Shown here one piece after another: positions 29,284 to 29,340 of a DNA stretch of 29,340 nt (positions within the stretch are counted from its first letter, which is position 1; every line of letters begins with the position of its first letter). Both the position numbers and the translations under genes were made by a program. The notes under the pieces were generated by a model that was given only the letters and a program-made list of their open reading frames with translations, ran no database searches and was not told where the DNA came from. Source of the DNA: a virus; IMG/VR virus record IMGVR_UViG_3300025086_000155, positions 1 through 29,340 of that record, one strand, 5' to 3'.

Positions 29284-29340
29284 TATTTTTTAAGGGCTTT
29301 TACTATCTGAATAACCGTAAACGTAAGGGTTGCAGTTAAC
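29283..29340 (-). CDS. Partial gene, hydrophobic C-terminus (5' end off window)
   Basis: The frame enters from the right edge and ends at TAA 29283-29285. Only the last 18 residues are visible, LTATLTFTVIQIVKALKK: a hydrophobic segment followed by a basic end. It would be a membrane protein at the head of the lysis series. The frame was chosen because its stop overlaps the next start; a second frame closing at 29290 is possible. Confidence 0.4.
   Translation of the reverse strand, partial: LTATLTFTVIQIVKALKK

Noticed and set aside
1-29340. Integrase, lysogeny repressor, tRNA, rRNA, CRISPR or insertion sequence
   Set aside because: No such motif, array or terminal repeat was seen in a reading of both strands, so lifestyle remains undecided.

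Overview
This window is a nearly gap-free stretch of a double-stranded DNA tailed-phage genome. The tape-measure protein, tail-tube protein and split tail-assembly chaperone point to a long non-contractile tail (siphovirus type). Every gene I accept is on the minus strand, and most neighbours overlap by 1-20 bases (TAATG and ATGA junctions), so transcription runs from high to low coordinates. The DNA is clearly AT-rich, ribosome-binding sites look A-rich rather than Shine-Dalgarno-like, and one good promoter matches the Bacteroidetes -7 box TAnnTTTG. Several structural proteins also resemble families I know from phages of Flavobacteriia. I infer a phage of a (probably marine) flavobacterium. 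No integrase, repressor, tRNA, CRISPR or DNA polymerase was seen. Both ends of the window cut through genes.

Layout in transcription order. (1) 29340-27855: lysis region, with small membrane proteins, an M15-type peptidase lysin, a 3TM-type holin and a 44-aa basic protein. (2) 27829-22589: early region behind a promoter and an inverted repeat at about 27803-27853, with a NinG-like nuclease, an ERF annealing protein, SSB, a RecA-fold helicase, a sigma-like factor, and a string of small genes including a MazG-like one. (3) 22440-19357: an exonuclease-like PD-(D/E)XK protein, then a TET/JBP-family dioxygenase, a TET-associated glycosyltransferase and an unknown 155-aa protein. This is a DNA base hypermodification cassette. 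(4) 19320-18403: a DnaA domain IV-like protein, a SET-domain protein and small ORFs. (5) 18376-16922: terminase small and large subunits. (6) 16646-1: virion genes. Tail genes come first (chaperone with a programmed -1 frameshift, terminator-like, gp10-like, large tail proteins, tape measure). Head genes follow (XkdF-like protease, repeat protein, scaffold, major capsid). After them come tail tube, portal, connector and fibre-like genes. This module order is close to the mirror image of the usual siphophage order.

How the genes fit together: the DnaA-like protein and helicase probably recruit the host replisome. ERF, SSB, NinG and the PD-(D/E)XK protein form a recombination set. The TET/glycosyltransferase pair is predicted to oxidise and then glycosylate a 5-methyl-pyrimidine in phage DNA, which would shield it from nucleases. 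The tetranucleotide GATC is almost absent from the window (11 sites by eye) except in 19401-22222, which holds 8 of the 11. The modification cassette and adjoining exonuclease gene therefore look recently acquired, in a phage that otherwise avoids GATC. No stretch longer than about 300 bases lacks a gene.
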